From assembly GCA_003154025.1 (NCBI GenBank), contig PMCE01000253.1, positions 9,503 to 17,454 of the forward strand: a DNA stretch of 7,952 nucleotides. Direction: 5' to 3'. Under the pieces are notes generated by a model. The model saw only the letters and a list, made by a program, of their open reading frames with translations. It made no database searches and was not told the DNA's origin. Numbering within the stretch: the first letter of the stretch is position 1; each line of letters starts with the position of its first letter. The position numbers and the translations under genes were made by a program. Source of the stretch: Syntrophaceae bacterium. Lineage in GTDB: Bacteria > Desulfobacterota > SM23-61. Below, piece by piece: positions 1-5,860 of the stretch.

Positions 1-723
1 CTCTCGGCCCTGGTCACCAACCTGGTCAACGCCGACCTTCTGGTGATCCTGAGCGACATTGACGGCCTTTTTGATAAAGACCCGAGGGTCCACAAAAACG
101 CGCGGCTCATTCCCCTCGTTCCCCAGGTTACCGAGGATATGGAGGAGAAGGCCACGGGAACCCTCAGCGCCTTCAGCATCGGCGGCATGGTCACCAAGCT
201 GCAGGCCGCCCGCAAGGCCGCCCTCTTCGGCATCCCCACGGTCCTGGGCAATGGCATGGTGGAAGGACTGCTGGAGAGAATCCTTCGGGGAGAAGAAGTG
301 GGAACCCTCTTTACCTCGCAGGTTAACAAACTGACCAGCCGCAAGCACTGGATCGCCTTTACCCTGGAGCCCCACGGCAGGATCATCGTGGACGAAGGGG
401 CCAAGAAAGCCATCCTGCAAAAGGGCAAGAGCCTTCTCCCCTCCGGGGTTCTTTCGGCGGACGGCAAGTTCGGCCAGGGAGACCCGGTGGTTCTTGCGGA
501 CGGGAACAGGCGTGAATTCGCCAAGGGGCTTACCAACTACGATTCATCGGAAGTAAACAAGATCCGAGGATTAAGGACGACGGAAGTCGAAGGCCGGCTG
601 GGTTACAAACACGCCGATGAGATCGTCCACCGGGATGACCTGGTATGCTTCCCCGGCCCCGGAGAGTCGGCCTCCTGCGCCCTGCCCTCTCCCGGGGAGC
701 CGAAGACGCGAGGACCGAAATGA
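1..723 (+). CDS. proB: Glutamate 5-kinase, C-terminal part (5' end outside window)
   Basis: Glutamate 5-kinase phosphorylates glutamate with ATP to gamma-glutamyl phosphate, the first step of proline synthesis in the cytoplasm. The frame is open from base 1 and gives 240 residues, about two thirds of the usual length of roughly 370. The fragment opens inside the amino-acid-kinase domain (LSALVTNLVNADLLVILSDIDGLF, then DKDPRV at about 25-30). It continues with the GGMVTKLQAA segment (about 61-70), and a PUA domain fills about 115-215, ending EIVHRDDLV. Family members usually stop near that point. Here 23 further residues rich in Pro, Gly and Ser follow (from base 652), and the stop codon lies in a repeat-like sequence, so the tail is probably not functional protein. 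The segment usually written GTGGM reads SIGGM here. The next gene, proA, encodes the following enzyme of the pathway. The identity is secure; only the true start is missing. Confidence 0.95.
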   Translation, partial: LSALVTNLVNADLLVILSDIDGLFDKDPRVHKNARLIPLVPQVTEDMEEKATGTLSAFSIGGMVTKLQAARKAALFGIPTVLGNGMVEGLLERILRGEEVGTLFTSQVNKLTSRKHWIAFTLEPHGRIIVDEGAKKAILQKGKSLLPSGVLSADGKFGQGDPVVLADGNRREFAKGLTNYDSSEVNKIRGLRTTEVEGRLGYKHADEIVHRDDLVCFPGPGESASCALPSPGEPKTRGPK

Positions 724-881
724 CAAATTCCAAAATCCAGATCCCAAATTGCAAATAAAAACCAAATTCCAATGACCGAAACAAACTTGCAAAGGACCGG
801 GCAACCCGTTTGAAATTTGGATTTTTGCTGTCTGGAATTTATTTGGTCCCGCGCTTCGCGGGATTGGTGCTTGATATTTGG
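713..881. repeat. Repeat-like intergenic element between proB and proA
   Basis: The left half (about 724-786) is made almost only of A and C with T, and carries CAAATT at 724, 745 and 763. The right half (about 808-881) is T/G-rich and carries the inverse word AATTTG at 814 plus ATTTGG variants near 841 and 876, so the element has an imperfect dyad layout. GACCGAAA occurs twice in direct orientation (713-720 and 774-781), and the first copy lies inside the proB frame. Two small hairpins are present: CGGG/CCCG around CAA at 798-808, and CCCGCG/CGCGGG around CTT at 848-862. The element is non-coding. From memory, similar stretches recur between genes in deltaproteobacterial and related environmental genomes. 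Whether it is multicopy in this genome cannot be seen from one window. A weak TTGAAA-17-TGGAAT match (810-838) could act as a promoter for proA, but I would not call it. Confidence 0.6.
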
Positions 882-892
882 CGCTTTCGGTG

Positions 893-900
893 AAGGAGGT
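893..900 (+). promoter_or_regulatory. Ribosome binding site that sets the proA start
   Basis: AAGGAGGT is an almost perfect Shine-Dalgarno sequence and ends four bases before the ATG at 905. An in-frame TTG at 878 would add nine residues but has no such site and falls in the repeat-like element. The site therefore decides for ATG 905, which gives a protein of the usual family length. Confidence 0.85.
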
Positions 901-904
901 CGGA

Positions 905-2161
905 ATGTCCCTGAAAGAAGAAATTCTGCATATCGCCGAAAAGGCTCGGCAGGCCAGCCATGTCCTGGGCAATCTTTCTACCCCGGTCAAGAATTCCGCC
1001 CTGGAAGGAATGGCCGAAGCGCTGCTCCTCTCCGCCGCCAGCCTGAAGGAGGCCAATGCCCTGGACCTGAAAGCAGCCCGGGAATCCGGACTCTCTTCCG
1101 CCATGATCGAGCGCCTGACTCTCTCCGACGCGGTCCTCCAGAGAATGGCCGCCAGCCTGAAGGAGATCGCCCTCCTTCCCGACCCGGTGGGAGAAATCAC
1201 CAAGATACGGAAACGGCCTAACGGACTCCTGGTGGGCAAGATGCGCATTCCCCTGGGGGTGATCGGAATCATCTATGAATCCCGCCCGGATGTGACCTCC
1301 GACGCAGCCGGCCTCTGCCTGAAGGCCGGAAACGCCGTGATCCTGCGGGGAGGGTCGGAAGCCATTCACTCCAATGTGGCCGTGGCGGAGGTCCTCCAGA
1401 GGGTCTGCCGGCAACGGGAGGTTCCCCCGGAAGCGATCCAGGTCATTTCCACCACCTCCCGCAAAGCGGTGGAAGAAATGCTTCAACTGGAAGATTATAT
1501 CGACGTGATCATCCCCCGCGGGGGAGAGGAGCTGATCCGCTTTGTGGTCTCCAAATCCAAGATCCCGGTGATCAAGCACTACAAGGGGGTCTGCCACATT
1601 TTTGTGGACGCTTCCGCGGACCTGGAGATGGCCCAGAAGATCTCCTACAACGCCAAGGTCCAGCGGCCGGGGGTTTGTAATGCCATGGAAACCCTCCTGG
1701 TCCACCGGGAGATTGCCCCGGCCTTCCTTCCCCTCGTGGCCAAGAAACTCCAAGCCGCCGGCGTGGAGTTGCGGGGATGCCCCGTTACCCGGAGGATCCT
1801 GAGCGACGTCAAAGAAGCGCAAGAGGAAGACTGGGCGGCCGAGTACCTGGACCTGATCCTGGCCGTGCGGGTGGTGGACGACTTGGACGAAGCCATCCGG
1901 CACATTATCCGCTACGGCTCCTCGCACACGGAGGCCATCGTGACCCAGGATTACACCAACTCCCAGAGGTTCCTCCGGGAGGTCCCCTCTTCCACCGTCT
2001 TGGTCAATGCTTCCACACGCTTCAGCGACGGCTTCCAGCTGGGGCTGGGGGCTGAAATCGGGATCAGCACCACCAAGCTTCACTCCTTCGGTCCCATGGG
2101 GGTGGAGGATCTGACCACTTCTAAATTCATCGTCTACGGTTCGGGGCAGATCCGGACATGA
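905..2161 (+). CDS. proA: Gamma-glutamyl phosphate reductase (glutamate-5-semialdehyde dehydrogenase)
   Basis: This NADPH-dependent enzyme of the aldehyde dehydrogenase superfamily reduces gamma-glutamyl phosphate, the ProB product, to glutamate-5-semialdehyde, which cyclises towards proline. From ATG 905 the protein has 418 residues; E. coli ProA has 417. Visible signatures are [17 protein letters not shown] (about 114-130) and [12 protein letters not shown] in the nucleotide-binding domain (about 142-153). The motif [14 protein letters not shown] (254-267) carries the probable catalytic cysteine C258. The C-terminal block [18 protein letters not shown] (about 393-410) is also characteristic. 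No key residue is missing and the frame is intact. The stop overlaps the nadD start in ATGA, so translation of the two is probably coupled. ProB and ProA act in sequence, which fits their adjacency despite the repeat-like element between them. Confidence 0.97.
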   Translation: MSLKEEILHIAEKARQASHVLGNLSTPVKNSALEGMAEALLLSAASLKEANALDLKAARESGLSSAMIERLTLSDAVLQRMAASLKEIALLPDPVGEITKIRKRPNGLLVGKMRIPLGVIGIIYESRPDVTSDAAGLCLKAGNAVILRGGSEAIHSNVAVAEVLQRVCRQREVPPEAIQVISTTSRKAVEEMLQLEDYIDVIIPRGGEELIRFVVSKSKIPVIKHYKGVCHIFVDASADLEMAQKISYNAKVQRPGVCNAMETLLVHREIAPAFLPLVAKKLQAAGVELRGCPVTRRILSDVKEAQEEDWAAEYLDLILAVRVVDDLDEAIRHIIRYGSSHTEAIVTQDYTNSQRFLREVPSSTVLVNASTRFSDGFQLGLGAEIGISTTKLHSFGPMGVEDLTTSKFIVYGSGQIRT

Positions 2162-2829
2162 AAAAAATCGGCCTCTTCGGCGGGACCTTCAACCCCATTC
2201 ACCTGGGTCATCTGCGGGCCGCGGAGGAAATTTCCGATTTTTTCGGCCTCGCCCGGGTGATCTTCATCCCCACGTCCGATCCTCCCCATAAAAATAAAGA
2301 AGGGATCTTGTCCGCAAACCTTCGGGCGGAGATGGTCAGCCTGGCCGTATCCGACAACCGCCGTTTTGCCACGTCGGAGGTGGAGCTCGACCGGCCGGGA
2401 AAATCCTATTCCGTCGAAACCCTCGAGCACTTCCGCCGCCAGTTTGACCCCGGAACCCAGCTTTATTTCATCGTCGGCCTGGATGCCTTCCGGGAAATTC
2501 ACACCTGGAAGGAATACGCCTCCCTTTTCGGACTCTGCCATTTCGTGGTCATGAGCCGGCCGGGGTTTGAAAAAAATTTCTCCCCTGAACATCTACCCGT
2601 TGAACTGGCCGATGATTTTTGCTATGATACGCAAAAAGGCGGATACGCTCATAAGTCCGGTTTTTTCGTTTACCCCGCGGAGATCACCGGACTGGATATC
2701 TCTTCCACCCGAATCAGGGAATATCTCCGACGGGGAAGATCGATCAAATACCTGGTTCCGCCGGCGGTGGAAGTCTTTATCGAAACGAATCAACTTTACC
2801 AAGACAAGGATCCCGAATCGACAGATTGA
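2158..2829 (+). CDS. nadD: Nicotinate-mononucleotide adenylyltransferase
   Basis: NadD joins nicotinate mononucleotide and ATP to give deamido-NAD, the step before NAD synthetase in NAD synthesis. The 223-residue product starts with the nucleotidyltransferase signature [18 protein letters not shown] (5-22), whose two histidines (H15 and H18) are the ATP-handling HxGH pair. Other family marks are [10 protein letters not shown] (37-46), [18 protein letters not shown] (103-120) and the second nucleotide motif [13 protein letters not shown] (181-193). Length is normal for the family. The start codon lies in the proA stop (ATGA) and no strong ribosome binding site precedes it, so it probably depends on ribosomes finishing proA. 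The stop overlaps the proposed rsfS start. Adjacency of nadD to rsfS and rlmH is common in many bacteria. Confidence 0.97.
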   Translation: MKKIGLFGGTFNPIHLGHLRAAEEISDFFGLARVIFIPTSDPPHKNKEGILSANLRAEMVSLAVSDNRRFATSEVELDRPGKSYSVETLEHFRRQFDPGTQLYFIVGLDAFREIHTWKEYASLFGLCHFVVMSRPGFEKNFSPEHLPVELADDFCYDTQKGGYAHKSGFFVYPAEITGLDISSTRIREYLRRGRSIKYLVPPAVEVFIETNQLYQDKDPESTD

Positions 2830-3209
2830 CTCCCTCCAGCTCCAAAGAAAAAGCTTTCCTCTGTGCCCAAGCCCTATTGGACCGCAAGCCCATCGACTTG
2901 GTCATCTTAGAGGTCAAAGACCTTTCTTCTTTTACGGACTACTTTTTGATCTGCAGCGGGAACTCGGACCGCCAGGTCCAGGCGATTGCCACCCACGTGG
3001 AAGAGAAGCTGGGCAAAGAGGGGCTTCGTCCGTTCGGGACCGAAGGGAAGCGGGAAGGGCGCTGGGTCCTCCTGGACTACGGGGACGTGGTGGTTCACGT
3101 ATTCTACCATCCGGTCCGGGAGTTTTACGACCTGGAGAGGCTCTGGTCGGATGCGCCGCGGATCGACCCCCCCCCGGTCAGGAAAGTCCGCCGCAAGCGT
3201 CAGGAATGA
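2826..3209 (+). CDS. rsfS: Ribosomal silencing factor RsfS
   Basis: RsfS (formerly YbeB or Iojap-like) binds protein L14 of the large ribosomal subunit and blocks joining of the subunits when nutrients are short. The product of 127 residues shows the family core IDLVILEVKDLSSFTDYFLI (23-42), CSGNSDRQVQAIA (43-55) and VLLDYGDVVVHVFYHPVREF (81-100), then YDLERLW. The proposed start is TTG in a TTGA overlap with the nadD stop. It has only a distant, weak purine-rich site (near 2807). No in-frame ATG precedes the conserved first helix, and the next candidate, TTG 2877, would remove that helix, so 2826 is preferred but uncertain. After about residue 113 the tail becomes a basic, proline-rich stretch encoded through a run of nine C (3167-3175). 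The stop overlaps the rlmH ATG. Confidence 0.93.
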   Translation: MTPSSSKEKAFLCAQALLDRKPIDLVILEVKDLSSFTDYFLICSGNSDRQVQAIATHVEEKLGKEGLRPFGTEGKREGRWVLLDYGDVVVHVFYHPVREFYDLERLWSDAPRIDPPPVRKVRRKRQE

Positions 3210-3685
3210 AAAAATTCCGCCTTTCTCTTATCTTCGTAGGCCGAGCTTCCGATCTTTATATCAGAGATGGCTGCCGGGTCTATGAAGAGAGAATTCGGCA
3301 CTATGCGGACCTCGCCCTGATCTGGGTACCGGAAGAAAGGGTTCCATCCAAAGGGAGAATTACCTATATTCTCCAGGAGGAGGGTCGAAGGATTCGGGGT
3401 AAACTCTCGCCCGGAGCCTTCATCGTGGCCCTGGATGAGAAAGGAAAGCTTCTCTCCTCCGAGGCTTTTGCCTGTTCCCTGGAGAAATGGAGCGGTTCGG
3501 GTTCCAAGGAAATTGCTTTTATCCTGGGCGGACCCTATGGATTGGAAGAATCCCTGAAGAAAGAGGCCGACCTCAGCCTCTCCCTGTCCCCCATGACTCT
3601 GGCCCACGGAATGGCCCGGATGCTCCTTTTGGAACAGATCTATAGGGCTTTCACCCTCCTGCGAGGGGAGCCTTATCATAAATAG
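3206..3685 (+). CDS. rlmH: 23S rRNA (pseudouridine1915-N3)-methyltransferase RlmH
   Basis: RlmH is a SPOUT-class methyltransferase that uses S-adenosylmethionine to methylate pseudouridine 1915 in helix 69 of 23S rRNA, acting on assembled ribosomes. The 159-residue product (155 in E. coli) has the typical N-terminus ending with the helix YEERIRHYADLALIWV (26-41), then FIVALDEKGKLLSSEAFA (72-89). The SAM-binding knot is FILGGPYGLEESL (105-117) plus LSLSPMTLAHGMARMLLLEQIYRA (125-148), and the protein ends GEPYHK. The reading frame is open far upstream, to 2567, but that stretch is a shadow over nadD and rsfS. ATG 3206 gives the family length and forms an ATGA overlap with rsfS. Adjacency to rsfS fits, as both act on the large ribosomal subunit. 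Confidence 0.96.
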   Translation: MKKFRLSLIFVGRASDLYIRDGCRVYEERIRHYADLALIWVPEERVPSKGRITYILQEEGRRIRGKLSPGAFIVALDEKGKLLSSEAFACSLEKWSGSGSKEIAFILGGPYGLEESLKKEADLSLSLSPMTLAHGMARMLLLEQIYRAFTLLRGEPYHK

Positions 3686-3697
3686 AAGGAGCGGATC

Positions 3698-5053
3698 ATG
3701 TTCTCCCGCACCCACTTCATCGTCTTTACCCTCATCTTCATCGGCTTCGGCTACCTGTTCTACCTCAACCCCCAGGAAGTGGATTTTTCTCTGTGGGAGG
3801 ACCGATACCTCACCATCTCCCCGGCTCTCATCGCTTTCGGAGCTTTCATCATCGGAGCTTTTTTCGTCTTTCTGGTCACCCTCTTCGTGGATGCCCGGAG
3901 GGCGTTCCAACTCTGGCGTTCTTCCAAATCCGAACGCAAGGAAGGAAAAATCCGGGAACGGTACAGCGATGCCCTGGAAGAAATGCTCAAAGGGAATATC
4001 GAGCAAGCCAAAGAGACGCTCACGAAGATTTTGGACAAGAGGCCGAATCATCTGCCGGCCCATATCTCTTTGGCCAACCTCTATTCCCTGGAGGGGAAGT
4101 ATGGGGAAGCCATCGAGGTCCTAAACAAGGCCAAAGCCCTGGAACCGGGCAGCCTGGAGTTGCTTTTCGACCTGGTGAAGAACAACGTGGGACTCAAGAG
4201 ATATCCCGAAGCCCTGGAGCTGCTCGGCCACATTCTCGACCGCGGCTCTTCCAACCGCGAGGCTCTCCGCAAGAAGAGGGACATCCATATCATCATGGGC
4301 AACTGGGATGAAGCCTATCAGACCCAGAAGAGCGTGGTGAAATATACCAAGGAAAAGGAATACGCCCAGGCCGAAAAAAGGGTCCTCTCGGGAATGGAAT
4401 ACAAATTCGCCGAGGAACTGGCCCAGAAGGGCGAATTCCGGGAGGCCGAGAAGGCCCTGCGGGAGATCATCAAGGAAGACCCCACCTTCTTCCCCGCTTA
4501 TGTCTCCCTCGGCGATGTGCTCCAGAGACAGGGATCTTTCGAAGAGGCCGCCCAGATCTGGCGGAAAGCCCTGGAAGCCTCCTGGAACCCGGTCTTCCTG
4601 GACCGTCTGGAGTCTCTCTACCTTTCCATGGCCAACCCGCAGAAGGCCCTGGACCTTTACCGGGACTACATGGGGGACCGTCCGGAGGACAGCGTCCTGC
4701 GGTTTTTCTTCAGCCGGTTGCTCATCCGACTGGAGATGGTGGATGAAGCCATCGAACAACTTCGGGATTTGGAGACCGCCGGGATCGTCTTCCCCGAGCT
4801 GTTCATCCTCATGGGTCAGGCCTACCACCGCCGGGGCGATTCCGCCGACTCCATGGAAGCCTATGAGAAGGCCGTGGATACGAAAAAATTTCCCCTCCCC
4901 GCTTACCAGTGTTCGTCCTGCGGACGCACCCAGGCGGAATGGTCGGGGTTCTGCGAGGCATGCCATTCCTGGGGAACCTATTCCATCCACCTCCCGGAGT
5001 TCTCCCAGAAGATGCCGGCGATCCCTTTCTATAGCTTCCCGGCAAAGACATGA
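3698..5053 (+). CDS. lapB: LapA-LapB fusion: membrane-anchored TPR protein with C-terminal rubredoxin-type zinc ribbon
   Basis: The 451-residue protein has three parts. Residues 1-80 form a LapA-like (DUF1049-type) module: a first membrane helix (about 7-23), the short linker NPQEVDFSLW, a second membrane helix (about 41-64), then a basic stretch ending WRSSKSERK. Residues about 86-398 are TPR-like helical pairs, clearest near 90-117, 120-152, 233-263, 266-297 and 367-398. Residues 402-430 hold a zinc ribbon with two CxxC pairs (C405/C408 and C419/C422), as in LapB. In E. coli, LapA and LapB are separate neighbouring genes, and LapB controls lipopolysaccharide synthesis by promoting FtsH-dependent degradation of LpxC. 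A similar role here is inference from architecture; a general TPR assembly protein is the alternative. The Shine-Dalgarno AAGGAG (3686-3691) lies six bases before the ATG. The stop overlaps comF in ATGA. Confidence 0.85.
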   Translation: MFSRTHFIVFTLIFIGFGYLFYLNPQEVDFSLWEDRYLTISPALIAFGAFIIGAFFVFLVTLFVDARRAFQLWRSSKSERKEGKIRERYSDALEEMLKGNIEQAKETLTKILDKRPNHLPAHISLANLYSLEGKYGEAIEVLNKAKALEPGSLELLFDLVKNNVGLKRYPEALELLGHILDRGSSNREALRKKRDIHIIMGNWDEAYQTQKSVVKYTKEKEYAQAEKRVLSGMEYKFAEELAQKGEFREAEKALREIIKEDPTFFPAYVSLGDVLQRQGSFEEAAQIWRKALEASWNPVFLDRLESLYLSMANPQKALDLYRDYMGDRPEDSVLRFFFSRLLIRLEMVDEAIEQLRDLETAGIVFPELFILMGQAYHRRGDSADSMEAYEKAVDTKKFPLPAYQCSSCGRTQAEWSGFCEACHSWGTYSIHLPEFSQKMPAIPFYSFPAKT

Positions 5054-5778
5054 GCTCCGCCTCCTTCTGGCGCGCCCTGCTGGATTTTTTTCTGCCGCCC
5101 AAATGTTCGCTCTGCGGGAGCTCCCTCAACCCTCCTTCCAGCGAACGTCCCTGTCCCTCCTGCCTCGCCGGGATTACATTCTTCTCCTCCCCTCTTTGCC
5201 TCCGATGCGGCATCGGCTTTTCCTCGCCCGCCGAGCAAGATCATCTCTGCTCCCGCTGCCTGGCAGGCGAATGGGCCTTTGGGAAGGCCCGTGCCGTCTG
5301 CGCTTACGAAGGAGGGATCATCGAAGCCATCTCGCGCTTTAAATTCGGCGGGGTCGCCCGTCTCGCCAGACCCTTGGGGGCCATGATGGCTGAATACGGG
5401 GACCCAGAATTCCCCTTCCCGGCCATCGACCTCGTCGTTCCCGTTCCCCTCCATTCCCGGCGTCTTCGCGAGCGCGGCTTCAACCAATCCCTCCTCCTGG
5501 CCCGACAGGTGAGCAAAAGGCGGTCGATTCCCCTGAACTTCACGGCCCTCGATCGGATCCGGCAGACCCGACCGCAGACGCGGCTGTCCGGTCCCGAGCG
5601 GCATAAGAACGTTCGGGGTGCCTTTGAGGTGAATGCCCCTGGGGCCGTGGCCGGTCGAAAGATCCTCCTCATTGACGATGTCTTCACGACCGGCGCTACC
5701 ATTCAGGAATGTACCGAATCCCTGCTGGACGCCGGGGCGAAAGAAGTTCACGTGCTGACTCTGGCCAGGGTCGTCTAG
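5050..5778 (+). CDS. comF: ComF family protein (phosphoribosyltransferase-like, double zinc ribbon)
   Basis: The 242-residue product combines an N-terminal zinc-ribbon region with a type I phosphoribosyltransferase fold. Four CxxC pairs are seen (C19/C22, C35/C38, C50/C53, C67/C70), enough for two metal sites. Then come the ComF marks AVCAYEGGIIEAISRFKFGG (82-101), VVPVPLHSRRLRERGFNQS (129-147) and RLSGPERHKNVRGAF (178-192). The PRPP-binding loop ILLIDDVFTTGAT is at 205-217. ComF is needed for DNA uptake in naturally competent bacteria, but homologues occur widely in species with no known competence, and no other competence gene is seen here. No enzyme reaction can be assigned. The start overlaps the upstream TPR gene in ATGA, so it is probably the last gene of that operon; no terminator hairpin follows. 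Confidence 0.93.
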   Translation: MSSASFWRALLDFFLPPKCSLCGSSLNPPSSERPCPSCLAGITFFSSPLCLRCGIGFSSPAEQDHLCSRCLAGEWAFGKARAVCAYEGGIIEAISRFKFGGVARLARPLGAMMAEYGDPEFPFPAIDLVVPVPLHSRRLRERGFNQSLLLARQVSKRRSIPLNFTALDRIRQTRPQTRLSGPERHKNVRGAFEVNAPGAVAGRKILLIDDVFTTGATIQECTESLLDAGAKEVHVLTLARVV

Positions 5779-5799
5779 CTTTTTTGGATTCTTTTTTTC

Positions 5800-5828
5800 T
5801 TGGAGCATTTGTGCTATAGGTATAAAAT
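5800..5828 (+). promoter_or_regulatory. Possible sigma-70-type promoter for ilvE
   Basis: A -35-like TTGGAG (5800-5805) and a -10-like TAAAAT (5823-5828) are 17 bases apart in the AT-rich 82-base gap between comF and ilvE. The -10 matches the consensus at five of six positions but the -35 at only three. TATAGG at 5815-5820 is an alternative -10. The gap and the return of a separate ribosome binding site suggest that a new transcript starts here. The assignment is by eye. Confidence 0.4.
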
Positions 5829-5843
5829 ATTCGTGAAAAGCGA

Positions 5844-5860
5844 GAAAGGAATCACCTTTT
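5844..5860 (+). promoter_or_regulatory. ilvE ribosome binding site inside a small hairpin
   Basis: AAAGGA (5845-5850) is the probable Shine-Dalgarno sequence, ten bases before the ATG at 5861. AAAGG (5845-5849) can pair with CCTTT (5855-5859) around a five-base loop, and a G-T wobble could extend the stem. This would cover the site right before the start codon. The stem is short and may not be stable on its own. Confidence 0.35.

Noticed and set aside
724..881. CRISPR-like or tandem repeat reading of the proB-proA gap
   Set aside because: The repeated words are only six to eight bases, unevenly spaced, and there are no unique spacers of constant length.
878..904. TTG 878 as proA start
   Set aside because: It would add nine residues reaching into the repeat-like element, while ATG 905 has a near-perfect ribosome binding site and gives the usual length.
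839..2083. Long open frame (414 codons) on the - strand opposite proA
   Set aside because: It is an antisense shadow of a well-conserved gene with GC-rich third positions. The translation is rich in His, Gly and Asp and shows no recognisable domain.
2567..3205. Upstream extension of the rlmH frame over nadD and rsfS
   Set aside because: The sequence before ATG 3206 shows no family similarity and overlaps two clear genes. RlmH from 3206 has the normal length. Its openness matters only for the C9 slippage idea.
4121..4990. Open frame of 289 codons on the - strand opposite the LapAB gene
   Set aside because: It is a shadow of the TPR coding region, with low-complexity composition and no recognisable motif.
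5779..5800. T-rich stretch after comF as a rho-independent terminator
   Set aside because: The T runs are interrupted, and no stable GC-rich stem lies directly before them.
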